A stretch of DNA of 6,449 nucleotides, taken from NCBI GenBank assembly GCA_023137075.1, contig JAGLQA010000653.1, positions 1 through 6,449 on the forward strand, in the 5' to 3' direction. Of the stretch, positions 1 to 6,206 are shown one piece after another. Made by a program: the position numbers and the translations under genes. How positions within the stretch are numbered: position 1 is the stretch's first letter; every line of letters begins with the position of its first letter. This stretch comes from Candidatus Aminicenantota bacterium (GTDB lineage: Bacteria > Acidobacteriota > Aminicenantia > UBA2199). The notes under the pieces were generated by a model. The model did not search any database. It had not been told where the DNA came from and worked only from the letters and a program-made list of their open reading frames with translations.

Positions 1-28
1 ATAATCATAATATTGCAATAGATGACAT

Positions 29-284
29 CTATTTTTTTTGTGCATCCTTTAATATCCAGTCCGGAAGCCATTCTTCAGGGGTGTTAATTTTTTCAGTACT
101 TTGCAAAATTCCATAATTACCCACCACTATTTGTGACATTTCACTTACCGGTCTAACCCGGGTGGTGGATTCCGGACTGTAAATTAAGTTGCCTAGATCG
201 ATACCTTTGTGATACAATAGATTTTAAGGCAGCAGGACTAAACGGAAGAATGACAGGATTCCCGGTCAATATAAATTCTTTCAT
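29..284 (-). pseudogene. Possible frameshifted small gene, about 84 codons, unknown function
   Basis: Two - strand reading frames abut here. The first starts at ATG 284-282 and begins MKEFILTGNPVILPFSPAAL; left alone it runs on to a stop at 155-153. The second is open from just after a TAA at 226-224 to a TAG at 31-29, and contains RPVSEMSQIVVGNYGILQS and ends WILKDAQKK; its only early start is TTG 217-215. The two frames differ by one base and join smoothly if one A is removed from the A4 run at 225-222, giving a protein of about 84 residues. I see no Shine-Dalgarno sequence before ATG 284. I do not recognise the family. It may be a decayed gene, a sequencing indel in a homopolymer, or chance open frames. 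The shadow of this region on the + strand is also open, which lowers confidence. Confidence 0.25.
189..218 (+). promoter_or_regulatory. Candidate promoter for the CLC gene
   Basis: TTGCCT at 189-194 and TACAAT at 213-218 are separated by 18 bases, a fair match to sigma-70 type -35 and -10 elements. Transcription would start near 225 and give a leader of about 100 bases before the CLC start codon. It lies inside the possible - strand pseudogene. It is a pattern match only. Confidence 0.3.
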
Positions 285-306
285 TTACTATCAAGGAATT
301 GTAAAA

Positions 307-330
307 ATGCTGAAAAGTACTTTAGAATGA
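307..330 (+). CDS. Possible 7-codon leader ORF overlapping the CLC start
   Basis: ATG 307-309 opens MLKSTLE and stops at TGA 328-330, which overlaps the CLC start codon (327-329) as ATGA. AAGGA at 293-297 lies 9 bases before this ATG, while the CLC ATG has no clear Shine-Dalgarno sequence of its own within the usual distance. Translational coupling from the small ORF into the CLC gene is therefore plausible. The same frame is open upstream to a stop at 154-156, with another ATG at 250, so it could instead be the tail of a decayed upstream gene. The evidence is the ribosome binding site and overlap only. Confidence 0.3.
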   Translation: MLKSTLE

Positions 331-2348
331 AGAACCTAAAAAACAGGATAAGCTCAATACTGGAAAAATTTAAAACTTCGGATTACGGTTTTATGATAGT
401 GGTGCCGATGATCATCGGCCTGTTGGGAGGTTTGGGCGCGGCGCTGCTGCGGTTTTTGATCCACTTCTTCCAGCAAATCCTGTGGGGTAATGACCACTAC
501 ATGGGAAAGTGGTGGCTAACCATCCTGATTCCGGCAGTCGGCGCATTCATCGTGGGCATGATTATCTATTTCTTCTCAAAGGAAGCAAAGGGCCACGGCG
601 TGCCTGAAGTTATGGAAGCCATTTCCTTGAAAAACGGTGTTATCAGGCCCCGGGTCGTTCTAAGCAAAGTCATAGCATCAGCCCTGACCATCGCTTCCGG
701 GGGCTCGGTGGGAAGGGAAGGGCCGATTATCCAGATCGGGTCTGCCATCGGTTCCACCCTGGGCCAGGTTTTTAAATTATCGAAAAGGCGGATGCGGACA
801 TTGGTGGGATGTGGAGCCGCCGCGGGTATTGCCGCGGCTTTTAATACACCCATTGCCGGCGCCATGTTTTCCGTGGAAATCATTTTAGGGGATTTTGCCA
901 TCAGCCAATTTTCTCCTATCGTGATATCATCGGTAACGGCAACTGTCGTTTCCCGGATATTTTACGGCAATTACCCGGCTTTCGAGGTTCCGCTATACGC
1001 ACTGCGCCACCCATTAGAACTGCTCCCCTACGCCTTATTAGGGCTAATTGCCGGTTTTGTGGGAATTTTATTCATTAAAGTTCTCTATTTTCTTGAAGAT
1101 AAATTTGACAGCGTAAAAATACCTGATTATTACAAAACCGCCTTTGGCGGCATCTTACTGGGAATTATCGGCTTAAAATTCCCGGAGGTTTTCGGCGTAG
1201 GATATGACGCTCTGCACCAGGCATTACTCGGCAAGATGAGCATTATGTTCCTTTTCGCCCTGATATTCCTGAAAATCCTGGCCTCTTCCATTACCTTAGG
1301 TTCCGGTAGTTCCGGCGGTATCTTCGCTCCCTCCCTGTTTATAGGGGCAATGACCGGCGGCTTTTTCGGCAATATAGTCCATAAATTGTTTCCGGCCGTT
1401 ACCGCGGGACCGGGAGCCTACGCCTTAGTGGCGATGAGTGCGGTGGTGGCAGCCACCACTCATGCGCCTATTACCGCTATCCTGATTATATTCGAAATGA
1501 CCAATGATTATAAGATCATATTGCCGTTAATGATTGCCACAATCATCAGCCTTACGACGACCAGGTTTCTAAAGGGATCGATATATACGTTGAAGCTGCT
1601 GAAAAAAGGAATCAATATTCACCAGGGAAGAGAGTTAAATATCCTGAAAGCGATGACCGTCAAAGATGTGATGCGTCCCAGCATCGAAATCATTCCTCCC
1701 GATACTTCGATGAGAAAACTGGTGGAAAAATTCATCAAATCGGATCATTCTTTTTTCTATATCCCGGATGAGAAAGGGAACATTTCGGAAAGAATTTCGC
1801 AGCAGGAACTGAGTTCAGCGGCCCCCGATTTTGAGAACCTGAAAGATTTTGTGGTGGCCCAGGATATTGCGACGCCGAATCAACTCCTGGTGAATGAAAA
1901 CGATCATCTGGATTATATAATGAAGGAATTTGCCAAAGAGAATATCGATGAAATCCCGGTGGTCTCCGAATGCGATCCCACGAAAATATTGGGTACGATC
2001 TGGAGAATCGATGTGATATCCGCTTACAACAAGGAGATATTGAAAAGAGACCTGGCCGGAGAAGTGTCGCACCTGATGTCTACGTCCTTGAACAAACAAA
2101 AGGTTGAGATCATCGAAGGACTCTTCCTTCTTGAGATCGAGGTGCCCAACAAATTCATCGGTAAAACGATAAAAGAACTTAATCTAAGGCAAAAATACGG
2201 TGTCGATATTATTTTAATTAAAAAGGCGGGGGATAAAGAGGAAAAATTATTAAAGAAAGTTCCCGGTGGGGATTACGAGTTCCAGGCCGAGGACCACCTC
2301 TTGATTTTAGGCGAGAAGAAATGTGTGGAGCGCCTCAGCAATTTATAG
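327..2348 (+). CDS. CLC-family chloride channel or Cl-/H+ antiporter with CBS pair and TrkA-C domain
   Basis: This 673-residue inner-membrane protein carries the three CLC anion-pathway signatures: KGHGVP (88-93, the GSGIP position), GREGP (129-133, with the gating glutamate at E131) and GGIFAPSLFIGA (330-341). Y420 in KGSIY matches the central tyrosine near the end of the CLC core. Hydrophobic segments fill about 20-415. The cytosolic part holds two CBS domains (about 442-497 and 511-568), which in this family often bind adenine nucleotides, and then a TrkA-C/RCK-C-like domain (about 592-671) that may bind a ligand. By alignment to E. coli ClcA, the internal proton glutamate (E203 there) falls on I185, with E184 beside it, so channel versus antiporter cannot be decided from sequence. 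The length is full for this three-part architecture. It converges on mnmA and has no neighbour that suggests its substrate. The ATG overlaps a tiny upstream ORF. Family call is secure; ion preference is not. Confidence 0.96.
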   Translation: MKNLKNRISSILEKFKTSDYGFMIVVPMIIGLLGGLGAALLRFLIHFFQQILWGNDHYMGKWWLTILIPAVGAFIVGMIIYFFSKEAKGHGVPEVMEAISLKNGVIRPRVVLSKVIASALTIASGGSVGREGPIIQIGSAIGSTLGQVFKLSKRRMRTLVGCGAAAGIAAAFNTPIAGAMFSVEIILGDFAISQFSPIVISSVTATVVSRIFYGNYPAFEVPLYALRHPLELLPYALLGLIAGFVGILFIKVLYFLEDKFDSVKIPDYYKTAFGGILLGIIGLKFPEVFGVGYDALHQALLGKMSIMFLFALIFLKILASSITLGSGSSGGIFAPSLFIGAMTGGFFGNIVHKLFPAVTAGPGAYALVAMSAVVAATTHAPITAILIIFEMTNDYKIILPLMIATIISLTTTRFLKGSIYTLKLLKKGINIHQGRELNILKAMTVKDVMRPSIEIIPPDTSMRKLVEKFIKSDHSFFYIPDEKGNISERISQQELSSAAPDFENLKDFVVAQDIATPNQLLVNENDHLDYIMKEFAKENIDEIPVVSECDPTKILGTIWRIDVISAYNKEILKRDLAGEVSHLMSTSLNKQKVEIIEGLFLLEIEVPNKFIGKTIKELNLRQKYGVDIILIKKAGDKEEKLLKKVPGGDYEFQAEDHLLILGEKKCVERLSNL

Positions 2349-2432
2349 TCGTATTTCAAGGCGCTGCTCGAAAAACGGGTCCACCTGACGATGGAAAAAA
2401 GTATATGTTAGTCGATACCGCCATGTAATGGT
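2349..2432. other. Gap between convergent CLC and mnmA genes
   Basis: This 84-base stretch separates two convergent genes. I see no strong hairpin followed by a T-run for either strand; CCAT-GTA-ATGG at 2421-2431 is a 4-base-pair stem only. Its right part belongs to the 32-base repeat described separately. Confidence 0.6.
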
Positions 2433-2436
2433 TTAA
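2405..2436 (+). repeat. Left copy of a 32-base inverted repeat flanking mnmA-dus
   Basis: This copy contains ATACCG at 2415-2420 and CATGTAATGGT at 2422-2432. It matches the reverse complement of 4477-4508 at 27 of 32 positions, with no gaps. It spans the mnmA stop codon (2435-2433). In promoter terms this copy has a degenerate -10 (TTTAAG in place of TATAAT) and would point into mnmA on the opposite strand, so it is probably not an active promoter. Confidence 0.75.
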
Positions 2437-3461
2437 GCAATAAAGCCGGCGGCGGCGATTATGTCGTTATCGTAGAAAACACCGATCTGGCCGGGAGTGA
2501 CCGCCCTTACCGGGATTTTGAACCTTGCCCGGATAAAATCGGCGGATACCTCCGTAACCTCAGCCTGCGAAAATTTGCTCAAGTACCTGACCTTTACTTT
2601 ATAAATATCCCCCGGCTTTACGGCTTTCCGGAAAACCGGTTTCGTTACTTTTATCGTTTTGGAAAAGAGATGTTTTTCTTCCCCCAGGGTAATAGTGTTA
2701 TGCGCCACATTGGTTTTGATAACGTAGAGTTTCCGATCCGATGAAAAGCGGGTGCCCCGCCGCTGCCCGATAGTAAAATAGATGGCCCCCCGGTGAGTGC
2801 CGATCCTGTCCCCGTTGATGTCCAGTATATCTCCCTCTCTAAATTTCTCCGGTATATACTGTTTTAAATAATCCATCAGGTGTTCTTCCTGGAGGAAGCA
2901 GACATCCTGGCTCTCCTGCTTGTTTGCCAGGGGCAAACCTGCTGATATCTGTTTCACCTTTTCGATTCTTAAATGGGCTAAAGGGAAAATTATATGTTTT
3001 AACCTCTCCCTGTCGATCATGGCAAGGAAATAGATTTGAGACTTTTTGCTGTCTGCCGGTTCTTTCAAGAAAAACTCGCCGTCGATCTCTATCGTATCGG
3101 CATAATGGCCGGTGGCATAAAAATCGCAACCCACTTTTTGCAAGGCGTTTTCCATTAGCAGTTTAAACTTAATTTCATTATTACAAGCAACACAGGGATT
3201 GGGTGTTCTCCCTTCGCCATAAGAGCGGATGAAATAATCGATCACTTTTTCCTTAAAGGTTTTTTTCATATCGACCGTTCGCATCGGGATGTCAAGGGTT
3301 TTCGCCAATTTTTCGATCCTTTCGATCTTCTCCTCTTCCCCCTTCAATCCTAATATCATGGTCAGGGCAATTACGCCATACCCCTTTTGTTTTAACAAGA
3401 TGGCGGCCGCGGTGGAATCCTTACCACCACTAAAGCCTACAGCCACTCTTTTTTTTGCCAT
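2433..3461 (-). CDS. mnmA: tRNA-specific 2-thiouridylase MnmA, CxxC type
   Basis: The product (342 residues, close to the family's usual 350-370) would thiolate U34 at C2 in the tRNAs for Lys, Glu and Gln, using ATP and a sulfur relay in the cytosol. An N-terminal PP-loop reads SGGKDS (11-16), where most MnmA proteins have SGGVDS. GRTPNPCVACN (84-94) contains the first catalytic cysteine, C93, and C90 sits where E. coli has Asp99. ATGHYA (116-121) and SQDVCF (184-189, with the second catalytic cysteine C188) follow. The central and C-terminal beta-barrel motifs GAIYFTIGQRRG (225-236) and RAVTPGQIGVFYD (319-331) are intact. The ATG start has AGGA at 3472-3469, seven bases upstream. It follows dus by 14 bases and is very likely co-transcribed with it. 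C90, C93 and C188 could hold an iron-sulfur cluster; that is inference from CxxC-type relatives. Confidence 0.95.
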   Translation of the reverse strand: MAKKRVAVGFSGGKDSTAAAILLKQKGYGVIALTMILGLKGEEEKIERIEKLAKTLDIPMRTVDMKKTFKEKVIDYFIRSYGEGRTPNPCVACNNEIKFKLLMENALQKVGCDFYATGHYADTIEIDGEFFLKEPADSKKSQIYFLAMIDRERLKHIIFPLAHLRIEKVKQISAGLPLANKQESQDVCFLQEEHLMDYLKQYIPEKFREGDILDINGDRIGTHRGAIYFTIGQRRGTRFSSDRKLYVIKTNVAHNTITLGEEKHLFSKTIKVTKPVFRKAVKPGDIYKVKVRYLSKFSQAEVTEVSADFIRARFKIPVRAVTPGQIGVFYDNDIIAAAGFIA

Positions 3462-3468
3462 TTTTTTA

Positions 3469-3472
3469 TCCT
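3469..3472 (-). promoter_or_regulatory. Ribosome binding site of mnmA
   Basis: AGGA on the - strand lies 7 bases before ATG 3461-3459, inside the 14-base gap after the dus stop codon (3478-3476). It supports the ATG as start and translation of mnmA from a dus-mnmA message. Confidence 0.7.
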
Positions 3473-3475
3473 ATG

Positions 3476-4441
3476 CTATAAGCAATTAAAATCATTTTTT
3501 GTTAACGCAGCAAAATACGCCTTTGCTTCTTCAAAGGTAGACGCACTATAGATGCGCTGCCGTGCTTTTTTACCGTACTTCTTTCCCCAGAAGAGAAAGC
3601 GGGTGAAGGCTTTTACCCGGGGCAGCCGCAGTTTTTCTTCGTAATATTCAGCGATTAATTCCAGCAGCCGGTTCAAAACTCCGGCGAAATCCCAGGTTCG
3701 ACCGCCGCATACCGGTTCTTCACCGGCAATCTCGGCAAAAATCAGTGGGTTGGCCAGCCCCCCTCTGCCAATCATTACTCCATCGACAACGGTAAGTTTC
3801 TCTTTTGCCTCCGCCGCACTCCTGATATCGCCGTTGCCGATTAAGACGGTGTTTATCTTTTCCCGGATTTGCGGAGCGTACTCCCACTTTGCCGTGCCCT
3901 GGTAGCCATCGGATTTCAAGCGGAAGTGGACAACTATTGCGTCTGCTCCTTCCTGTTCAAGAACTTTTATCATCTCAAAAACATTGACCTTATCGAAACC
4001 CAACCGGATTTTTACGGTCAGGGGCAGTTTGCTGTGTTTTTTGATTTCCGCGACGATCCGGCCGGCTAGCGGCGGATCTTTCAACAGGGCCGCGCCTCCT
4101 CCTTTCTTCATAACCTTTGTGGCGGGACAGCCCATATTTATATCGATACCGGCAAAACCGGTTTCATTCTCAATATATTTAACAGCTTCGACGAAGGGTT
4201 CCGGTTGGAAGCCGAAAACCTGGACAAACTGCGGGGTGCGAGCGTCAAAGGATCTAATCATCCGCAGGGTTTTTTCCTGTTTTCTCCTGATACCTTCGGC
4301 CGAAATCATCTCGGTTACCATGTAACCGGCGCAGCCGATCTCGTCTAACAGCCGCCTGAAGGTTATATCGGTCAGGGAAGCCAGTGGCGAGAGTATGGCC
4401 CGGTATTTTATTTTAAGATGTCCGATCTTCAACGTATCCAT
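3476..4441 (-). CDS. dusB: tRNA-dihydrouridine synthase, DusB-like
   Basis: A 321-residue FMN enzyme of the cytosol that reduces specific uridines in tRNA to dihydrouridine with NADPH. Residues counted from ATG 4441: SPLASLTDITFRRL (18-31) is the FMN-binding N-terminus of the barrel. DINMGCP (100-106) holds the catalytic cysteine C105, followed by the KVMKKGGGAALLKDP stretch typical of DusB. TVKIRLG (142-148) gives K144, and VVHFR (170-174) gives H172, where the usual motif is HGRT, so the F is slightly unusual. IGNGDI (201-206) and MIGRGGLANPLIF (223-235) form the phosphate-binding end, and the C-terminal helical tRNA-binding domain follows. A GTG at 4447 is in frame, but AAAGG at 4455-4451 is 9 bases from ATG 4441 and too close to the GTG, so ATG is preferred. 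It is the first gene of an operon with mnmA. The family is sure; assignment to DusB rather than another Dus subgroup is likely. Confidence 0.94.
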   Translation of the reverse strand: MDTLKIGHLKIKYRAILSPLASLTDITFRRLLDEIGCAGYMVTEMISAEGIRRKQEKTLRMIRSFDARTPQFVQVFGFQPEPFVEAVKYIENETGFAGIDINMGCPATKVMKKGGGAALLKDPPLAGRIVAEIKKHSKLPLTVKIRLGFDKVNVFEMIKVLEQEGADAIVVHFRLKSDGYQGTAKWEYAPQIREKINTVLIGNGDIRSAAEAKEKLTVVDGVMIGRGGLANPLIFAEIAGEEPVCGGRTWDFAGVLNRLLELIAEYYEEKLRLPRVKAFTRFLFWGKKYGKKARQRIYSASTFEEAKAYFAALTKNDFNCL

Positions 4442-4450
4442 GAGCACAAA

Positions 4451-4455
4451 CCTTT
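4451..4455 (-). promoter_or_regulatory. Ribosome binding site that sets the dus start
   Basis: AAAGG on the - strand ends 9 bases before ATG 4441-4439 but only 3 before the alternative GTG 4447-4445. Normal spacing favours the ATG and a 321-residue protein. Confidence 0.65.
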
Positions 4456-4475
4456 AAAAAAATTACAGTTTGAGA

Positions 4476-4505
4476 ATTATACCATTACATGACGGTATAG
4501 GCCAA
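4476..4505 (-). promoter_or_regulatory. Promoter of the dus-mnmA operon
   Basis: On the - strand TTGGCC (4505-4500) and a perfect TATAAT (4481-4476) are 18 bases apart. Transcription would begin near 4469, leaving a leader of about 28 bases before ATG 4441. Almost the whole promoter lies within the right copy of the 32-base repeat, including the central CATGTAATGGT, so the repeat and the promoter are physically the same element here. Confidence 0.55.
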
Positions 4506-4508
4506 CAT
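4477..4508 (-). repeat. Right copy of the 32-base inverted repeat, overlapping the dus promoter
   Basis: Read on the - strand this is the partner of 2405-2436, matching at 27 of 32 positions, in inverted orientation about 2.04 kb away. ATACC and GGTAT at 4498-4494 and 4483-4479 form a partial palindrome inside it, as an operator might. The two copies enclose dus and mnmA almost exactly. Confidence 0.75.
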
Positions 4509-4812
4509 GTTCGACATATTTTCAGCAATTTTCATTTTAAGCTTTATTATTCACTAAATGCCTCATTAAGCTCGTTCATCGATGGTTATGGTGCTGAGCG
4601 GCCTTTCCGAAAGCTGCGCGGTCACTCCTCGTGGAGGAATAAATGTCCTGCCCCTTTTCCTTCCTATCCATTAATAATGGCTGCAGAAAACACTAAAACT
4701 CAACAGGTTGTCCGAGAATTCAAATATCCATGATGTAAGGAAACAAAAATGCAGTTATACCCGGACAACCTGGTCGAGTAGAGGGATGAGCACATCCGCT
4801 TAGGTTATGCTT
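4509..4812. other. Intergenic stretch between dus and the protease, with decayed-looking sequence
   Basis: About 300 bases with no gene I can support. A more GC-rich patch (about 4595-4660) contains CTCC/GGAG pairing around 4626-4637 and a 34-codon - strand open frame with no start codon (4670-4566). A palindromic pair lies at 4704-4772. AAGG at 4737-4740 precedes ATG 4749 by 8 bases on the + strand, but this frame (MQLYPDNLVE) meets TAG at 4779-4781. GGATG-AGCA-CATCC at 4784-4797 is a small hairpin just past the protease stop, without a T-run, so only a weak terminator candidate. Confidence 0.5.
4704..4772. repeat. 11-base perfect inverted repeat, REP-like arms
   Basis: CAGGTTGTCCG (4704-4714) and CGGACAACCTG (4762-4772) are perfect reverse complements separated by 47 bases. 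The left arm with its flank (4704-4721) matches 6425-6442 at 15 of 18 positions, all differences being C/T changes, so it belongs to a small repeat family also present upstream of the protease. The spacer is too long for an ordinary terminator hairpin. Confidence 0.6.
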
Positions 4813-5913
4813 CTATTCCGCTAAACCTACATCAACTAAATTTTCGTATGTCCAAATATAATCTCTGTCTGATACATGGAAATTCATACAGGCTTCCATC
4901 CTGACACACTGCCCCAGGGTAAAGACGATTGGACAAAAGCTATAATCCATGTGATTCTGGATCATATCTAATGAAGTACAGGATTCATATTCTGTATTAC
5001 ATCCATCCGGACCAGCCTGGGGGTCACTGCCTTTTAATCCGATACAATTGGGGGTATCATCCACCAAATCATCTGTACGACAAGCTTTTGAATTATTTAC
5101 AGCATATTTATCACCCCAGGTATGAATTAAATTTGCCCAATGGCCCACTTCATGTGCAATCACACGGTAATGGGACCAGAGAGCTGTACCGGTCGTTCCA
5201 CAAGCCCAATGACTGAGTACAACCCCATCTAATTCCGGGCGGCTGTTTACCGCGGAAGGATAAAAGGAATAAGCAGCATAACCATCACTATGGGCGTGTT
5301 TCACTATGTAAATATTTAAGTACATATCCCGGGGCCAATTATAAGTTTCCTGCATAAGAAAATCATCACCATATTCAAAATTAGGGTCATAAATTCTCTC
5401 AATTCCGGTGGTAGGATTACCATCAGGATCCAGGGTAGGTAAAGCAAACTGCATCATAGCATCTCCCTCAAGTCCCTGGAAATCAACAACCAGGTTGGCC
5501 CGGTTAGGATTATTATCCCTGAAATCTTCATTCAGTACCTGCAAAGCGCTTAATACTTGTTCATCTGAGATATTCTCTTCCCCGTTTTGATGAATAATAT
5601 GGAATACAATAGGAATAATTTTTAATTCACCACTGGAAATCCTTGACAAATTCCGGCTATCCGATTTTCGACGGGAAGTATATTCGGCTGTAAATTCCTC
5701 TAATTCATGGAAGGCAGGATTATTTCCAGGTTGTGCACCTGGATATTTCTGATATAAGAGCTGAGTCATCATTTCAATTCCACATTTTTCATTAAATATT
5801 TTCAGAGTCAAATCATCCCTGAAATTTCCCAGTTTCTCTGCTTCTACTGCTATAAATAGAAAAAAAACCAAACAAAAACATAAAAATAAATCCTGAAAAA
5901 ATTTTTTTAACAT
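4813..5913 (-). CDS. Secreted M43-family (cytophagalysin/pappalysin-type) zinc metalloprotease
   Basis: This 366-residue protein begins with a basic and strongly hydrophobic signal peptide, with likely cleavage after AVEA (about residue 25), so it is exported. A pro-region follows to about residue 95. The catalytic domain carries HEVGHWANLIH (254-264): H254, H258 and H264 bind zinc and E255 is the catalytic base. The extended site reads HTWGD (264-268), as in cytophagalysins. DDTPNC (285-290) and the Met-turn MDYS (322-325) are both present. Eight cysteines after residue 230 suggest disulfide bonds outside the cytoplasm. The protein ends soon after the catalytic domain, so there is no visible C-terminal sorting domain or adhesive repeat. 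Start is ATG 5913 with AGGAGG 8 bases upstream and a near-consensus promoter. The gene is visibly more AT-rich than dus and mnmA. Substrate is unknown. Family assignment is strong, the exact M43 subgroup likely. Confidence 0.93.
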   Translation of the reverse strand: MLKKFFQDLFLCFCLVFFLFIAVEAEKLGNFRDDLTLKIFNEKCGIEMMTQLLYQKYPGAQPGNNPAFHELEEFTAEYTSRRKSDSRNLSRISSGELKIIPIVFHIIHQNGEENISDEQVLSALQVLNEDFRDNNPNRANLVVDFQGLEGDAMMQFALPTLDPDGNPTTGIERIYDPNFEYGDDFLMQETYNWPRDMYLNIYIVKHAHSDGYAAYSFYPSAVNSRPELDGVVLSHWACGTTGTALWSHYRVIAHEVGHWANLIHTWGDKYAVNNSKACRTDDLVDDTPNCIGLKGSDPQAGPDGCNTEYESCTSLDMIQNHMDYSFCPIVFTLGQCVRMEACMNFHVSDRDYIWTYENLVDVGLAE

Positions 5914-5921
5914 TTTTTATT

Positions 5922-5927
5922 CCTCCT
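5922..5927 (-). promoter_or_regulatory. Strong ribosome binding site of the protease gene
   Basis: A full AGGAGG on the - strand lies 8 bases before ATG 5913-5911. It is the best Shine-Dalgarno sequence in the window and fixes the start codon, which also places the signal peptide at the N-terminus. Confidence 0.85.
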
Positions 5928-5963
5928 AATTTATTTTAATCTGTTCAAAAACCTTAGTTTCAA

Positions 5964-5991
5964 ATTATAATAGGGAAAAATGTAATTTCAA
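5964..5991 (-). promoter_or_regulatory. Near-consensus sigma-70 promoter of the protease gene
   Basis: On the - strand TTGAAA (5991-5986) is followed after 16 bases by a perfect TATAAT (5969-5964). Transcription would start near 5957, giving a leader of about 44 bases that contains the AGGAGG. Repeated ATACAAC boxes lie directly upstream. Confidence 0.7.
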
Positions 5992-5996
5992 TTGGT

Positions 5997-6075
5997 CTAA
6001 AGTTGGATTTTTGGTTGTATAAAAAAACAGCTATCAAACTAACGTTGTATTCTTCTACAACTAAAGTTGTATAAG
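5997..6075 (-). promoter_or_regulatory. Cluster of ATACAAC-type boxes upstream of the protease promoter
   Basis: On the - strand four related boxes are seen: ATACAACTTTAG (6072-6061), ATACAACGTTAG (6050-6039), ATACAAC (6020-6014) and ATCCAACTTTAG (6008-5997). Starts are 22, 30 and 12 bases apart, close to whole turns of the helix. TACAACT and AGTTGTA at 6056-6062 and 6065-6071 form a perfect palindrome around two bases. All lie just upstream of the -35 element, where an activator would bind. A regulator is inferred, not seen. Confidence 0.5.
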
Positions 6076-6177
6076 CCAGGGAGATCTGCCCCTCTATGGC
6101 TCTTGAGGGTAAGAAACGAGGGAACTAATGAGCGTCCCATTATGAGAGGATTTTTATAACATTTGAAAAAAAATTGA

Positions 6178-6206
6178 TAGACAAACTTTTTTATTTTTCA
6201 TATAAT
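6178..6206 (+). promoter_or_regulatory. Candidate + strand promoter, divergent from the protease
   Basis: TAGACA (6178-6183) and a perfect TATAAT (6201-6206) are 17 bases apart. Transcription would start near 6213 and run toward the short ORF at 6282 and out of the window. TTGATA at 6174-6179 is a better -35 but its spacing of 21 is too long. Confidence 0.5.

Noticed and set aside
566..901. 111-codon - strand ORF within the CLC gene
   Set aside because: It is the antisense shadow of the GREGP region of the CLC protein and is rich in A and P, as such shadows are.
3984..4325. 113-codon + strand ORF within dus
   Set aside because: It lies opposite the catalytic NMGCP region of dus and has no independent start signals.
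4566..4670. 34-codon - strand open frame ending STITIDERA
   Set aside because: There is no ATG start or ribosome binding site; at best a remnant of an older gene or repeat.
4470..4733. 87-codon + strand ORF
   Set aside because: It begins in the dus promoter repeat, crosses the decayed intergenic region, has no ribosome binding site and no recognisable motif.
4784..4797. Hairpin GGATG-AGCA-CATCC as the protease terminator
   Set aside because: The stem is only 5 base pairs and no T-run follows on the - strand; kept only as a weak candidate.
4929..5216. 95-codon + strand ORF opposite the protease
   Set aside because: It is the antisense shadow of the protease zinc-site region, whose motifs are intact on the - strand.
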